This document shows, in pieces, positions 26,259 to 35,220 of a DNA stretch of 64,000 nucleotides. The position numbers and the translations under genes were made by a program. Position 1 is the first letter of the stretch. Each line of letters starts with the position of its first letter. The DNA is from an uncultured Bacteroidales bacterium (lineage in GTDB: Bacteria; Bacteroidota; Bacteroidia; Bacteroidales; UBA932). The notes under the pieces were generated by a model, which was given only the letters and a program-made list of their open reading frames with translations, was not told the origin of the DNA and made no database searches. Location: positions 62,001 through 126,000 of the forward strand of contig CALUTW010000003.1 in NCBI GenBank assembly GCA_944323805.1. Reading direction: 5' to 3'.

Positions 26259-27091
26259 CAATGGGCAGGGGAATTCTACAGCCGGGACGCTGTCTCAGGC
26301 TTGCAGCATGTTTGGCAGCTGCGGCAATGCTTGCGGGGATGTCCCTGCGCCTTGATGCACAGACATCCGTGCGTCTGGAGTATTACGGTGATCCTCTTCC
26401 GGAGAAGGACATGGAAAAGATCCGGAAGATCATATCATATGAGGCATCCTTTTATTCCGGCTTCGGCATACGCGATACCGTGTACATGAAGCTGTATGTA
26501 TACGAGGACAAGAATGATGCCCGGATACTGGCTGAGCGTCTTGCCGGAAAATCACTTGACCTGAGATACACCGGAGGAATGTATTTCCCGAAGGAGAATA
26601 CCGCAATAATCGCAGGCCTCAAGGAGCAGAGGGAGCGCAATATCGCTGTAGTATGCCATGAGATGAGCCATCATTTTGTCAGAAAGCTCATGGATGACCC
26701 TCCGGCATGGCTCAATGAGGGCCTTTCCGAGTATTTCGAGCATTGTACGGCCGGAAGGAAAGGTGTCAGCCACAGTATGACCGGATATGAGCTCGGGAGG
26801 ATACGTTCGGCCTATATGCTTGGCGAAGTCGACCTGAAAAGCTTTATGCAGACCCCTTATTCTGCATTCATGCACAGGCAGAGGACGGATGAGCAGTATT
26901 CATATGTCATGGCACATGCCCTGGTCACTTTTCTTATTGAAGAGGCTCCGGACAGTGTCCTGGAAGGGATTGTCGGGGCATTCCGGTCCCGGTCATCCAG
27001 ACCGGAGGATGTGGCAGGGCTGCTGGATAGCATCTACCCAGGCGGCTTTTCCGCCTTTGAGACCGATTTCAGGGAATATGTCTCGGAATGA
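26255..27091 (+). CDS. exported gluzincin-like metallopeptidase (HEMSH motif)
   Basis: A 278-residue protein with an N-terminal signal peptide (hydrophobic run LAACLAAAAMLAGMSLR, cleavage near LDAQ). The zinc-peptidase motif is VCHEMSHHF (HExxH), with the third ligand probably Glu in LNEGLSEYFEH about 25 residues later. This is the peptidase MA-like gluzincin pattern. The region before it resembles domains that precede MA-like peptidases. The substrate is unknown. Start ATGA overlaps the preceding M23-like gene, suggesting the inactive LytM-fold protein and this enzyme work together in the envelope. Confidence 0.7.
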   Translation: MTMGRGILQPGRCLRLAACLAAAAMLAGMSLRLDAQTSVRLEYYGDPLPEKDMEKIRKIISYEASFYSGFGIRDTVYMKLYVYEDKNDARILAERLAGKSLDLRYTGGMYFPKENTAIIAGLKEQRERNIAVVCHEMSHHFVRKLMDDPPAWLNEGLSEYFEHCTAGRKGVSHSMTGYELGRIRSAYMLGEVDLKSFMQTPYSAFMHRQRTDEQYSYVMAHALVTFLIEEAPDSVLEGIVGAFRSRSSRPEDVAGLLDSIYPGGFSAFETDFREYVSE

Positions 27092-27763
27092 CTACAGGAG
27101 ACCTGCATCGATGAACATCTGCCTGTAGATACCGGCTTTTGCATCGAGGGCAAGAGGATATGCCCTGGAAGATGAAGGCATCCGCCAGAATGTAAGGGAG
27201 TCCCGTCCCTGAAGTCCGTTGCCTGCGTACTTGCGCAGGTCTATTATGGTGGAGTGTCCGGTCGCAGGCTGCCCGCAGCCGAAATATGCGGATACCGCTT
27301 CCGCCGCCTTCTCTCCGGTCGCAGCTATGGTATTGCATTCCGGGATGGATGCAAGCAGCGCCCCTATGTCTGTCGGGGTAACGATTTCCAGGAACTTGTC
27401 GGAGGCATTGTCCCTGAGCCTCCTTACCTCGCATGCGGCATCGTACAGCGCTATCCCTTTCCCGGAGCAGAATCCGGCAATCCTCTCCCTGTCGAATTTC
27501 CTTGGCTTTCCGTCTGTCGCCTGTCCGCAGCAGGTCTCGAAATATCTCCTGTCCCCGAAAAATACCGTGCCGATAATCCTCCACATGTCATTGTTGAAAT
27601 TAGGGTAGAAGAAATCCATTGACCATCTCTCCTTTTTCGGTGGAAAGCTTCCGAGCATCAGCAGCCTGGCGTTCCCAGGCAGGAACGGCATGAGCGGATG
27701 CCGCTCTGTCCCTGTCCTGGCCACCGGTCCTGCCATATTATCTGTATCGTGCCGCATGATCAT
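27092..27763 (-). CDS. uracil-DNA glycosylase superfamily protein
   Basis: A 223-residue protein with the UDG fold signature: LLMLGSFPPKKERW (motif-1 position), an internal TGEKAAEAVSAYF helix, and WRMPSSSRAYP near the C-terminus (motif-2 position). Small families of this superfamily in Bacteroidetes are of uncertain specificity; some remove uracil or mismatched thymine. It is convergent with and directly abuts the metallopeptidase gene. A TAnnTTTG match on the minus strand (27808-27801) lies 38 bp upstream. An internal Met at LMPFLPGNARL could be a later start. Confidence 0.6.
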   Translation of the reverse strand: MIMRHDTDNMAGPVARTGTERHPLMPFLPGNARLLMLGSFPPKKERWSMDFFYPNFNNDMWRIIGTVFFGDRRYFETCCGQATDGKPRKFDRERIAGFCSGKGIALYDAACEVRRLRDNASDKFLEIVTPTDIGALLASIPECNTIAATGEKAAEAVSAYFGCGQPATGHSTIIDLRKYAGNGLQGRDSLTFWRMPSSSRAYPLALDAKAGIYRQMFIDAGLL

Positions 27764-27800
27764 GTCCCGTCCGATATGAATCCGTATCTTTTTTGCCGGC

Positions 27801-27808
27801 CAAAGTTA
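27801..27808 (-). promoter_or_regulatory. candidate -7 box for the UDG-family gene
   Basis: TAACTTTG on the minus strand matches the Bacteroidetes -7 consensus TAnnTTTG. No -33 TTG at the expected 19-21 bp was found, so support is partial. The 136-bp gap also drives the divergent topB, where TTTTG (27828-27832) and TTCTTTTG (27852-27859) make only a weak promoter. Confidence 0.4.
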
Positions 27809-27899
27809 GTCAAGAATTCCGTTCCGGTTTTGAAATCTTGACAATTTTTGTTTCTTTTGTTCCCGTTCAGGGCGGTTGCCCGTGTTAATCATTTATCGG

Positions 27900-29717
27900 A
27901 TGATAGTCTGTATTGCGGAAAAGCCCAGTGTGGCGAGGGAAATAGCCGATGTGCTCGGCGCCAGAACGAGGAAGAACGGGTATCTTGAGGGGAACGGGTA
28001 TCAGGTAACCTGGACATTCGGACATCTTTGCATGCTCAAGGAGCCGGATGACTATACACCGCAGTGGAAGCACTGGTCTCTGTCTTCCCTTCCCATGCTT
28101 CCCCAGAGGTTCGGCATCAAGCTGATAGACAATGAGACGTACAGGCAGCAGTTCGCTGTAATCGAGTCCCTGATGCAGAATGCGGAGATGATTGTAAATT
28201 GCGGGGATGCTGGGCAGGAAGGGGAACTCATCCAGCGCTGGGTAATGCTTAAGGCCCGCGCGAAATGTCCGGTCCGCAGACTCTGGGTGTCGTCCCTTAC
28301 GGAGGAAGCGATAAGGGAGGGGTTCGATAACCTGAAGGACCAGCATGAGTATGACAGGCTTTATGAAGCCGGACTGTCAAGGGCGATAGGGGACTGGATT
28401 CTCGGGATGAACGCCACCCGTCTCTATACATTGAGATTCGGGCAGAACCGTCAGGTGCTGTCTATCGGAAGGGTGCAGACCCCGACACTGGCGATGATAG
28501 TGCGCAGGCAGGAGGAGATTGAGAATTTCAGGCCGGAGCAGTACTGGGAGCTGAAGACAAGATACAGGAATGTGCTGTTCTCCTCCGTAAAAGGAAGGTT
28601 TTCCTCCAGACAGGACGGGGAGGCATTGCTTGAGCAGGTCAGGTCATCGGACTTTACCGTGACTGACGTGACAGAGAAAAAGAGCAGGGAATCCGCCCCG
28701 AGGCTTTTCGACCTGACTTCCCTGCAGGTGGAATGCAACAGGAAATATGGCTTCACGGCAGATGAGACCCTTAAGCTCATTCAGTCCCTGTATGAGAAGA
28801 AACTCACGACTTATCCACGTGTGGACACGGCTTTCCTGAGTGATGACATATATCCGAGAATCCCCGGGATACTTGACGGGATGCGCGGGTACGAGGAGCT
28901 GACCGCCCCGCTGAAAGGCACGAAGCTCCCGAAGAGCAGGAAGGTCTTTGACAATTCCAAGGTTACTGATCATCATGCGATAATACCTACGGGCGTATCC
29001 CCCCTCAATATGGATGAACGTGAGAGAATAGTATATGACATGGTTGCCAGGAGATTCATAGCTGCGTTCTATCCTGAATGCCAGGTAGCCGTCACGACAG
29101 TCATGGGCAGTGCAGGGGATGTCGGTTTCAAGGCTTCCGGGAAACAGGTCCTGAAGCCGGGCTGGAGGACCGTATTCGAGTGGCAGAAGGCCGGAGGTAC
29201 TGCTGCGGAGCAGCAGTCAGAGGACGAGGATGCCGCGAAGGATGAGGAGAAGCTGCTTCCTGCGTTCAAGGCGGGGGAGAGCGGCCCGCATGAGCCTCTT
29301 CTGAAAGAGGCCTGGACCACGCCTCCGAAACCATACACTGAAGCCACATTGCTCAGGGCAATGGAGACCGCCGGAAAGACAGTCGATGACGAGGAGCTGC
29401 GCGATGCCATGAAAGAGAACGGGATAGGCAGGCCGTCGACAAGGGCGGCGATAATAGAGACACTTTTCAAGAGACACTATATCCGGAAGGAACGGAAGAA
29501 CCTTTTTCCTACAGCTACCGGGCGGGAACTGATCGGGGTCATAAAGGAAGACCTCCTCAAGAGCGCCGAGCTGACCGGGCAATGGGAAAAGAAGCTGAGG
29601 ATGATAGAGAAAGGCACATATGACGCAAAGGAGTTCATCGGGGAACTAAAGGACATGTCCAGGACAATAGTTGTCTCTGTGCTTTCGGATAATTCGTTGA
29701 GGTCTATAACATTTTAA
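27900..29717 (+). CDS. topB: DNA topoisomerase III (type IA)
   Basis: A 605-residue type IA topoisomerase. The TOPRIM domain starts at the N-terminus (IVCIAEKPSVAREIADVLG), and the active-site Tyr is in LTTYPRVDTAFLSDD near residue 303. ATTLLRAMETAGKT-like and GIGRPSTRAAIIETL motifs follow. The usual TOPRIM DxDxEGE reads DAGQEGE near residue 101, so the second Asp is Gly. There are no C-terminal zinc fingers. Start at 27900 gives MIVCIAEKPS; an ATG eight codons upstream adds a non-conserved extension. The enzyme decatenates single-stranded DNA. It is followed 12 bp later by the aldose-epimerase-like gene. Confidence 0.9.
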   Translation: MIVCIAEKPSVAREIADVLGARTRKNGYLEGNGYQVTWTFGHLCMLKEPDDYTPQWKHWSLSSLPMLPQRFGIKLIDNETYRQQFAVIESLMQNAEMIVNCGDAGQEGELIQRWVMLKARAKCPVRRLWVSSLTEEAIREGFDNLKDQHEYDRLYEAGLSRAIGDWILGMNATRLYTLRFGQNRQVLSIGRVQTPTLAMIVRRQEEIENFRPEQYWELKTRYRNVLFSSVKGRFSSRQDGEALLEQVRSSDFTVTDVTEKKSRESAPRLFDLTSLQVECNRKYGFTADETLKLIQSLYEKKLTTYPRVDTAFLSDDIYPRIPGILDGMRGYEELTAPLKGTKLPKSRKVFDNSKVTDHHAIIPTGVSPLNMDERERIVYDMVARRFIAAFYPECQVAVTTVMGSAGDVGFKASGKQVLKPGWRTVFEWQKAGGTAAEQQSEDEDAAKDEEKLLPAFKAGESGPHEPLLKEAWTTPPKPYTEATLLRAMETAGKTVDDEELRDAMKENGIGRPSTRAAIIETLFKRHYIRKERKNLFPTATGRELIGVIKEDLLKSAELTGQWEKKLRMIEKGTYDAKEFIGELKDMSRTIVVSVLSDNSLRSITF

Positions 29718-29729
29718 AAGATACGGCAT

Positions 29730-30707
29730 ATGGAAAAACTCTCGAACGGAATACTGACGGTGGAAGTCAGCCGCCATGGCGCGGAACTCTGCAGCATCAG
29801 AAAGAACGGCACCGAATATCTGTGGCAGGCGGATCCGGCATACTGGAAGAGGCATTCCCCTGTACTTTTCCCGATAGTGGGAAGTGTCTGGAACGGAAAG
29901 TTCATGGTTGAAGGAAAGGAATATCCGATGTCTCAGCACGGATTTGCCCGGGACATGGATTTCGACCTTGTGTCTCATGGACAGGATGAGGTCCTCTACA
30001 GGCTTGTTTCCAGTGAGGATACTCTCAGCCGCTATCCTTTCCCGTTCGTCCTGGAGATCGGATACAGGCTCTCAGGGAGCATGGTGGAGGTCCGGTGGCG
30101 GGTCTCCAACCCCGGAGACAGGGACATGTATTTCCAGATAGGGGCCCATCCTGCATTCAACTGGCCCGGATTTGACAGGAACGCGCCTGTAAGGGGATAT
30201 TTCCTGCTGGAAGCCGGAGCCGGCATGGACGATGGTGCGAAAGCGGATGGCCGTTTCCGCTATATCCTCATCAAGGAGAAAGGCTGCGCCGATCCGGATA
30301 CTGCATATGTCCTTGATACTGCCGGGTATTCTCCCGAGGCAGATGCCCTGGCGGAAAAGTACGGATGCTCTGCCGGGCACAGGGAACTGTTGCCAGTAGA
30401 CGGGCATACTTTCGACAGGGATGCCCTTATATTCGAGGACAGCCAGATCGGGAAGGTAACCATGCTCGCTCCGGACGGCACTCCGTGGCTCAGCCTTTCA
30501 TTCGATGCACCGCTTGTCGGACTGTGGTCTCCTGCTGCAGGGAATGCACCGTTCGTATGTATCGAGCCATGGTACGGACGTTGTGACCGTGCAGGGTTCG
30601 GAGGGGAATTCCGCAGACGCGACTGGATGCAGCATCTGAAGCCGCACCAGTCATTCGATGCGTCCTACTGCATAGATATCATTCCAGGCACTGGTCAAGG
30701 TCGCTGA
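29730..30707 (+). CDS. aldose 1-epimerase family protein (LacX-like)
   Basis: A 325-residue beta-sandwich sugar mutarotase homologue. Motifs include GAELCSIRKNGTEYLWQAD, HGFARDMDF and IGAHPAFNWPGF with the conserved His, ending in FVCIEPWYGRCD with the conserved Glu. It corresponds to the LacX-type branch rather than classical GalM. The natural sugar is unknown. Its 3' end overlaps the convergent CobW-type GTPase by 29 bp. Confidence 0.78.
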   Translation: MEKLSNGILTVEVSRHGAELCSIRKNGTEYLWQADPAYWKRHSPVLFPIVGSVWNGKFMVEGKEYPMSQHGFARDMDFDLVSHGQDEVLYRLVSSEDTLSRYPFPFVLEIGYRLSGSMVEVRWRVSNPGDRDMYFQIGAHPAFNWPGFDRNAPVRGYFLLEAGAGMDDGAKADGRFRYILIKEKGCADPDTAYVLDTAGYSPEADALAEKYGCSAGHRELLPVDGHTFDRDALIFEDSQIGKVTMLAPDGTPWLSLSFDAPLVGLWSPAAGNAPFVCIEPWYGRCDRAGFGGEFRRRDWMQHLKPHQSFDASYCIDIIPGTGQGR

Positions 30708-31956
30708 TAATCTGTTCCCTGTCCATGTTCTGGCCGATGAAGACAATCTTCTGCATCCTGTCCCCGTACTTTTCGTCCCAGTCCTTGTAGAAGTTCGGGT
30801 CCTGCCTCATCAGTTCGAGGCGGTCCTCCTCTGGGGCAGTGGCATACCATTGCCCTGCTTCCCTGAGTATCTTCTGCTTTCCGGCCTGTTCGAACATATA
30901 GGACATGTCCGGGTTTTCGCTGAAATAGCAGATGCCCTTGGCCCTTATGACACTCTTTGGCCATTTGCGGGCGATGAAATCATCGAATCTGTTCAGGTCA
31001 AGTGCCGGACGGCGGTAGTAGACGAATGTCCCTATGCCGTATTCCTCCACCTCGCCTCCTTCATGGTGGTGATGATGCCCGTGGCCGTCCTCGTGATGGT
31101 GATGATGTCCGTGGCCGTCCTCGTCTTCATGGTGGTGATGGGAGTCATGTGGATGGCTGTCCCCGTGACTGTACTGGAGATGCATCCCGTAGTTGCGGGC
31201 CTCAAGTTCCTCTTCAGCGGTGGCCTGACGCTCGATTCCCTGGATCCATCCAGCCGAGGTCGCAACGCGGTCGAAGTCGAACAGTCCGGTATTCAGCAGC
31301 CTGTCAAGGTCCACCTGCGTATAGTCGCATTCTATTATCTCCGCCTTAGGCTGAAGCACACGTATGATCTGCCTTATCCGGCCGAGCTCCTCCGGACTGA
31401 CTTCAGATGCCTTGTTCAGGAGTATTACATTGCAGAACTCTATCTGCTGTATGATCAGATTCTCGATGTCTTCATCATCTATATCCTTGCGTGTCAGGCT
31501 GTCTCCGCAGGCGAATTCGCTCTGCATGCGGAGCGCATCGACCACTGTCACTATGCAGTCGAGCCTGCAGATGCCGTATTTGCGGTATGCCTCGCCGAGT
31601 CCAGGTATGGTACATATCGTCTGGGCGATAGGTTCCGGCTCGCATATGCCGCTGGCCTCGATGACAATATAGTCGAACCGCTGCATCTTCATCAGCTCGA
31701 AGACCTGCTCCACGAGGTCCGCTTTCAGAGTGCAGCATATGCATCCGTTCTGCAATGCCACGAGACTGTCGTCCTTGCTTCCCACGATACCGCCTTTCTG
31801 GATGAGCTCGGCATCGATGTTGACTTCTCCTATGTCATTGACAATTACGGCAAACCTTATTCCTTTCCTGTTTGAAAGTATGTTGTTGACCAGAGTGGTC
31901 TTTCCGCTTCCGAGATAGCCGGTCAGAAGCAGGACCGGGATGATTTTCTTTTCCAT
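30679..31956 (-). CDS. CobW/YjiA-family P-loop GTPase, His-rich metallochaperone
   Basis: A 425-residue G3E GTPase. G1 is TGYLGSGKTTLVNN, the metal-binding CICCTLKADL (CxCC) follows, ICEPEPIAQT lies in the switch region, and the base-specificity NKxE form is LNKASEV. A His/Asp/Gly/Glu-rich insert of about 35 residues, encoded by a 30-bp tandem repeat, precedes the C-terminal domain. Related proteins insert or store zinc or other divalent metals. ATG 31956 is preferred to a TTG eight codons upstream. The metal and client protein are not known from this context. Confidence 0.83.
   Translation of the reverse strand: MEKKIIPVLLLTGYLGSGKTTLVNNILSNRKGIRFAVIVNDIGEVNIDAELIQKGGIVGSKDDSLVALQNGCICCTLKADLVEQVFELMKMQRFDYIVIEASGICEPEPIAQTICTIPGLGEAYRKYGICRLDCIVTVVDALRMQSEFACGDSLTRKDIDDEDIENLIIQQIEFCNVILLNKASEVSPEELGRIRQIIRVLQPKAEIIECDYTQVDLDRLLNTGLFDFDRVATSAGWIQGIERQATAEEELEARNYGMHLQYSHGDSHPHDSHHHHEDEDGHGHHHHHEDGHGHHHHHEGGEVEEYGIGTFVYYRRPALDLNRFDDFIARKWPKSVIRAKGICYFSENPDMSYMFEQAGKQKILREAGQWYATAPEEDRLELMRQDPNFYKDWDEKYGDRMQKIVFIGQNMDREQIISDLDQCLE
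31062..31121 (-). repeat. tandem 30-bp repeat encoding a His-rich segment
   Basis: Two adjacent 30-bp units (31062-31091 and 31092-31121) are nearly identical; a third, partial unit follows. On the minus strand each encodes a DGHGHHHHHE-type decapeptide in the CobW-family GTPase. Because units are multiples of three, copy-number change would alter His content without breaking the frame. Confidence 0.75.
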
Positions 31957-32053
31957 AGCTGTTGTAATTGCGGACTGCAAAAATACACTTTATTTCCGGA
32001 ATCTGTCCGGATTTTTTCCTCCCGGGACAGGAATGCAGCCCGATCCGCATGAA

Positions 32054-32770
32054 TCATACGGACAGGAACAGCCATATCGAGCATATTATCATGACAATGG
32101 CAACTGTCCTGCGGTATCTCCTGCGTTTTATTGTCCTTATACGCTTCATTGCTATCCAGTTGCCGAGCATCATCGCCCCGCCGATGTATAGCCCCTCGAA
32201 AATCACGTGACGCGGCACAAGTCCGAATTCCCCGTACGTAATCAGCTGGACGATATGCATGGCCGTTGCGGCAGTGGCTTCCGTGGCAATATAGGCCACA
32301 GGAGAGAGTCCGAGCGTAAGGAATACTGCACTGCTGACAGGGCCGGACAGGCTGAGCAGGCCATTGATGCCTCCTGCAATGCCTCCTCCGGCGAGCATTG
32401 TCCAGCGGGAGCGCGGCAGGCGGAACTTCTCTGTCATCTCAAGAAAGGCAAATACAATCAGGAGCAGGCACAATATCTTGGTCATCAGCGCTTTCGGGAC
32501 GACTACGAAGCCATATGCACCGGCAATTGTAAGTGGAAGGGCCAGGATGAGGAAGAATCCGGCCTTTCTCCATCTTATGGACCTGAAACCTGCACCCATC
32601 CTGAACAGGTTGCTGAGCAGCTGGGATACCGTCGACATCGGCACCGCAATTTCAATCCCGTAGCAGGATGTCATTGCAGGCAGAAGTATCATGCTCCCAC
32701 CGAACCCTACGGTCCCTGAGAGCAGCCCTGCGGCAAAGCCTGCAACAATCAGAATGATTTCCTCCAGCAT
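32054..32770 (-). CDS. TauE/SafE-family membrane permease
   Basis: A 238-residue integral membrane protein of the TauE/SafE/YfcA family. The N-terminus GFAAGLLSGTVGFGGSMILLPAM is the family signature, and the internal repeat GGGIAGGINGLLSLSGPVSSAVFL near residue 125 mirrors it; about seven to eight helices are visible. Family members export sulfite, sulfoacetate or other organic anions. No sulfur genes are adjacent, so the substrate is open. A -7 match TAAATTTG (minus 32819-32812) lies about 40 bp upstream. Confidence 0.85.
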   Translation of the reverse strand: MLEEIILIVAGFAAGLLSGTVGFGGSMILLPAMTSCYGIEIAVPMSTVSQLLSNLFRMGAGFRSIRWRKAGFFLILALPLTIAGAYGFVVVPKALMTKILCLLLIVFAFLEMTEKFRLPRSRWTMLAGGGIAGGINGLLSLSGPVSSAVFLTLGLSPVAYIATEATAATAMHIVQLITYGEFGLVPRHVIFEGLYIGGAMMLGNWIAMKRIRTIKRRRYRRTVAIVMIICSIWLFLSV

Positions 32771-32811
32771 CGGCTAATTTTTCCGGCGGTTCCGGATTTC
32801 CGGAAACCATA

Positions 32812-32893
32812 CAAATTTACATAAGAATATTCGAAAAAAGAGAAAATATCTTGCGGCCGATGCTTCCGATGAGGAGGAAATCCATTAAATTTG
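32812..32893. promoter_or_regulatory. divergent -7 boxes between the TauE-type permease and the second tolC
   Basis: TAAATTTG occurs on the minus strand at 32819-32812, facing the permease, and on the plus strand at 32886-32893, facing tolC. Neither has a clear -33 TTG at 19-21 bp. The plus-strand box would place +1 near 32900, after the ATG at 32898, which supports the later tolC start at 32928. Confidence 0.45.
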
Positions 32894-32927
32894 CAGAATG
32901 TCCCGTGAATTTTTCTGGAATAGGTAT

Positions 32928-34208
32928 ATGAAGAGATTGATTGCCGTACTGCTTTTTGCCGTTGCTTTCCTGCGTCTGCCGGCAATGTCGCTGGAGGAGT
33001 GCTACAGGCTGGTAAGGGAGAATTATCCAATGATAAGGCAGTACCGGCTGTCAGAGGCCATGTCGCGGTTTTCCTTCGAGAATGCGGCCAAGGGGTATCT
33101 TCCGCGGATTACCCTGTCAGGACAGGCTTCCCTGCAGAGCGATGTGACCGAGTTCCCGGCTTCCTTCAATGACCTGATGCAGCTCGCCGGAATAGATATG
33201 GCAGGCCTTTCCCATGACCAGTACAAGCTGCAGCTGAACATAAGCCAGACCATATGGGACGGAGGATACTCCAAAGCCCGCAGAGAGGCCGTCAAGGCCG
33301 GTCAGGAAGTGTCTAAGCTGACACTGGACAAGGAGATGGATGCACTGAAGTCCCGGGTCAACCAGATGTATTTCGGCATCCTGATGCTGGAGTCCGATAT
33401 CAGGACAAGCCTGTATATGGACACATTGCTGAATGCAAACATGGCGGTTGTCAGTTCGGCTGTGGCGAACGGGACCGCATTGCAGAGCGACCTGGACAAT
33501 ATGAAGGTGGAGATTCTTACCCTTCAGCAGAAACGCAGGCAGCTGGAGAGCATGGTGCGGACATACAAGGACATGCTGTCCATCATGACCGGCTGTCCGA
33601 TCGATGACAGCGAGATATTCGAGGTGCCTGAAGTGCCGCTTGTCGATACAGGGCGGAACATGAGGACCGAACTGCTTCTGTTCGATGCCCGTATCAGGGA
33701 AGCCGAATCCCGGAAGCGGATGCTCGATGTCGGTATCATGCCTAAGTTTGCCCTGTTTGCGCAGGGCTGGTACGGGAAGCCCGGGCTGAATATCTTCGAT
33801 GATATGGCCTACGGGAAGATGTCGTGGAACGGGATAGCCGGCATCACTTTCCAGTGGGATATCAGCGGTTTCTACACGAGGAAGAACAGTCTCAGGGAAA
33901 TAGAGCTGTCCAGGAATTCCATCCTTCTCCAGCGGGATGTGTTCATGTTGAATACCGGTATGCAGCAGTCGCAGATACAGAATGAGATAGAAAGGATGTA
34001 CGGTATGAAGGAATCTGATGATGAGATAGTGCGCCTCAGGGAGTCCGTCCGCAGGACATCGGAGTCGAGGTACCGTAACGGAGTAATTACCGTCAATGAC
34101 CTGCTCCGGGATATCATGAACGAGAACAAGGCCAGGACGGACCGCTCCAGACACGGGCTTGAGCTCCTGAAGAACATATACGACCTCAAGGTTGTGCTGA
34201 ACCAGTAG
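32928..34208 (+). CDS. TolC-family outer membrane efflux protein (second exporter)
   Basis: A 426-residue outer membrane factor. Signal peptide MKRLIAVLLFAVAFLRLPA is followed by MSLEECYRLVRENYPMIRQY, the usual TolC start, and two coiled-coil repeats (second near SRKRMLDVGIMPKF). ATG 32928 gives the signal peptide; 32898 is too close to the predicted transcription start. An HlyD-ABC-ABC-permease-permease set that would need a TolC lies 3.1 kb downstream on the same strand, separated only by three restriction-modification genes. Confidence 0.83.
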   Translation: MKRLIAVLLFAVAFLRLPAMSLEECYRLVRENYPMIRQYRLSEAMSRFSFENAAKGYLPRITLSGQASLQSDVTEFPASFNDLMQLAGIDMAGLSHDQYKLQLNISQTIWDGGYSKARREAVKAGQEVSKLTLDKEMDALKSRVNQMYFGILMLESDIRTSLYMDTLLNANMAVVSSAVANGTALQSDLDNMKVEILTLQQKRRQLESMVRTYKDMLSIMTGCPIDDSEIFEVPEVPLVDTGRNMRTELLLFDARIREAESRKRMLDVGIMPKFALFAQGWYGKPGLNIFDDMAYGKMSWNGIAGITFQWDISGFYTRKNSLREIELSRNSILLQRDVFMLNTGMQQSQIQNEIERMYGMKESDDEIVRLRESVRRTSESRYRNGVITVNDLLRDIMNENKARTDRSRHGLELLKNIYDLKVVLNQ

Positions 34209-34230
34209 CCGTAATCAAGAGACAGTTCCA

Positions 34231-35220
34231 ATGGCATCATATATTGACTTGTTCAGTGGCGCGGGAGGCTTTTCGCTCGGATTTGACCGGGCGGGCTTCG
34301 ACAATGTCTTCTCGGTGGAGATAGACCGCAGGATATGCGAGACATACAGGAGGAATTTCCCCGGCCATCATCTGATTGAGTGCGATATCGCTGATCTGGA
34401 TGATGACAGTGTCCGTGAACTGGTAAACGGCAGGCATGTCGATGTTGTCATCGGCGGACCTCCGTGCCAGGGCTTCAGCATGGCGGGAAATATCGGCAGG
34501 AAATTCCTCGATGACGAGAGGAACAGCCTGTTCAGGGAGTTTGTCCGGATAGTGGATATCGTGAGGCCGGAATGCTTCGTGATGGAGAATGTCGCAAGGC
34601 TGTATACCCGCCTGAACGGCAGGACCAGGGATGAGATCATAGACTGTTTTACCGCCATAGGATATAAGGTGGAGTCCAAGGTAATATGTGCATCGGACTA
34701 TGGAGTGCCGCAGGTCAGGAACAGGGTGCTGTTCATCGGGCGGAAAGACGATGGTTCAGGGAAACCGGTGGTATTCCCCAGAGTGTCCGGTGTGCCGGCA
34801 CCGACAGTCAGGGATGCCATAGGTGGATATCCTCCACTCGTGAGCGGGGAGACATCGGATATCCCGAACCATGAGGCGATGCGCCATTCGGAGCAGATGC
34901 TTTACAAGATGTCCTATGTGAAGGACGGGGGAGACCGATATGACATGCCTCCGGACATCAGGCCCGAAGGCGGCGACATAAGGAAGTACATCAGGTATGA
35001 CAGCCGGAAGCCGTCGATATGCATTACCGGGGATATGCGCAAGGTATTCCATTATGAGCAGAACAGGGCCCTGACTGTCAGGGAACTGGCCGCGATACAG
35101 ACATATCCGGACACTTTCGTGTTTTACGGGAGCAGGAGCCTCCAGCAGCAGATTGTGGGCAATTCGGTCCCGCCTCTGCTTGCGGAGAAGATAGCCATGG
35201 CAGTGAATGAAATGTTATGA
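34231..35220 (+). CDS. DNA (cytosine-5-)-methyltransferase
   Basis: A 329-residue C5 methylase with ordered motifs: I DLFSGAGGFSLGFDRAGF, IV GGPPCQGFS with catalytic C79, VI MENVARL, VIII VRNRVLFIG, IX RALTVRELAAIQTYPDTF and X QQIVGNSVPPLLAEKIA. The variable target-recognition region between VIII and IX is short (about 70 residues). It begins 22 bp after tolC and overlaps the adenine methylase by 4 bp, in one transcription direction with an HNH endonuclease. It therefore belongs to a restriction-modification cassette rather than being an orphan methylase. Confidence 0.93.
   Translation: MASYIDLFSGAGGFSLGFDRAGFDNVFSVEIDRRICETYRRNFPGHHLIECDIADLDDDSVRELVNGRHVDVVIGGPPCQGFSMAGNIGRKFLDDERNSLFREFVRIVDIVRPECFVMENVARLYTRLNGRTRDEIIDCFTAIGYKVESKVICASDYGVPQVRNRVLFIGRKDDGSGKPVVFPRVSGVPAPTVRDAIGGYPPLVSGETSDIPNHEAMRHSEQMLYKMSYVKDGGDRYDMPPDIRPEGGDIRKYIRYDSRKPSICITGDMRKVFHYEQNRALTVRELAAIQTYPDTFVFYGSRSLQQQIVGNSVPPLLAEKIAMAVNEML

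Noticed and set aside
31062..31121. Tandem repeat as a CRISPR array
   Set aside because: Units are adjacent without spacers and encode a His-rich peptide in frame.
30850..31875. Plus-strand frame of 341 codons with Val/Met-rich repeats, like a membrane protein
   Set aside because: The hydrophobic repeat is the complement of the His-rich tandem repeat of the CobW-type GTPase on the other strand.
33117..34154. Open frame of 345 codons antisense to the second tolC
   Set aside because: His/Gln/Leu-rich shadow of a TolC helical gene without family resemblance.
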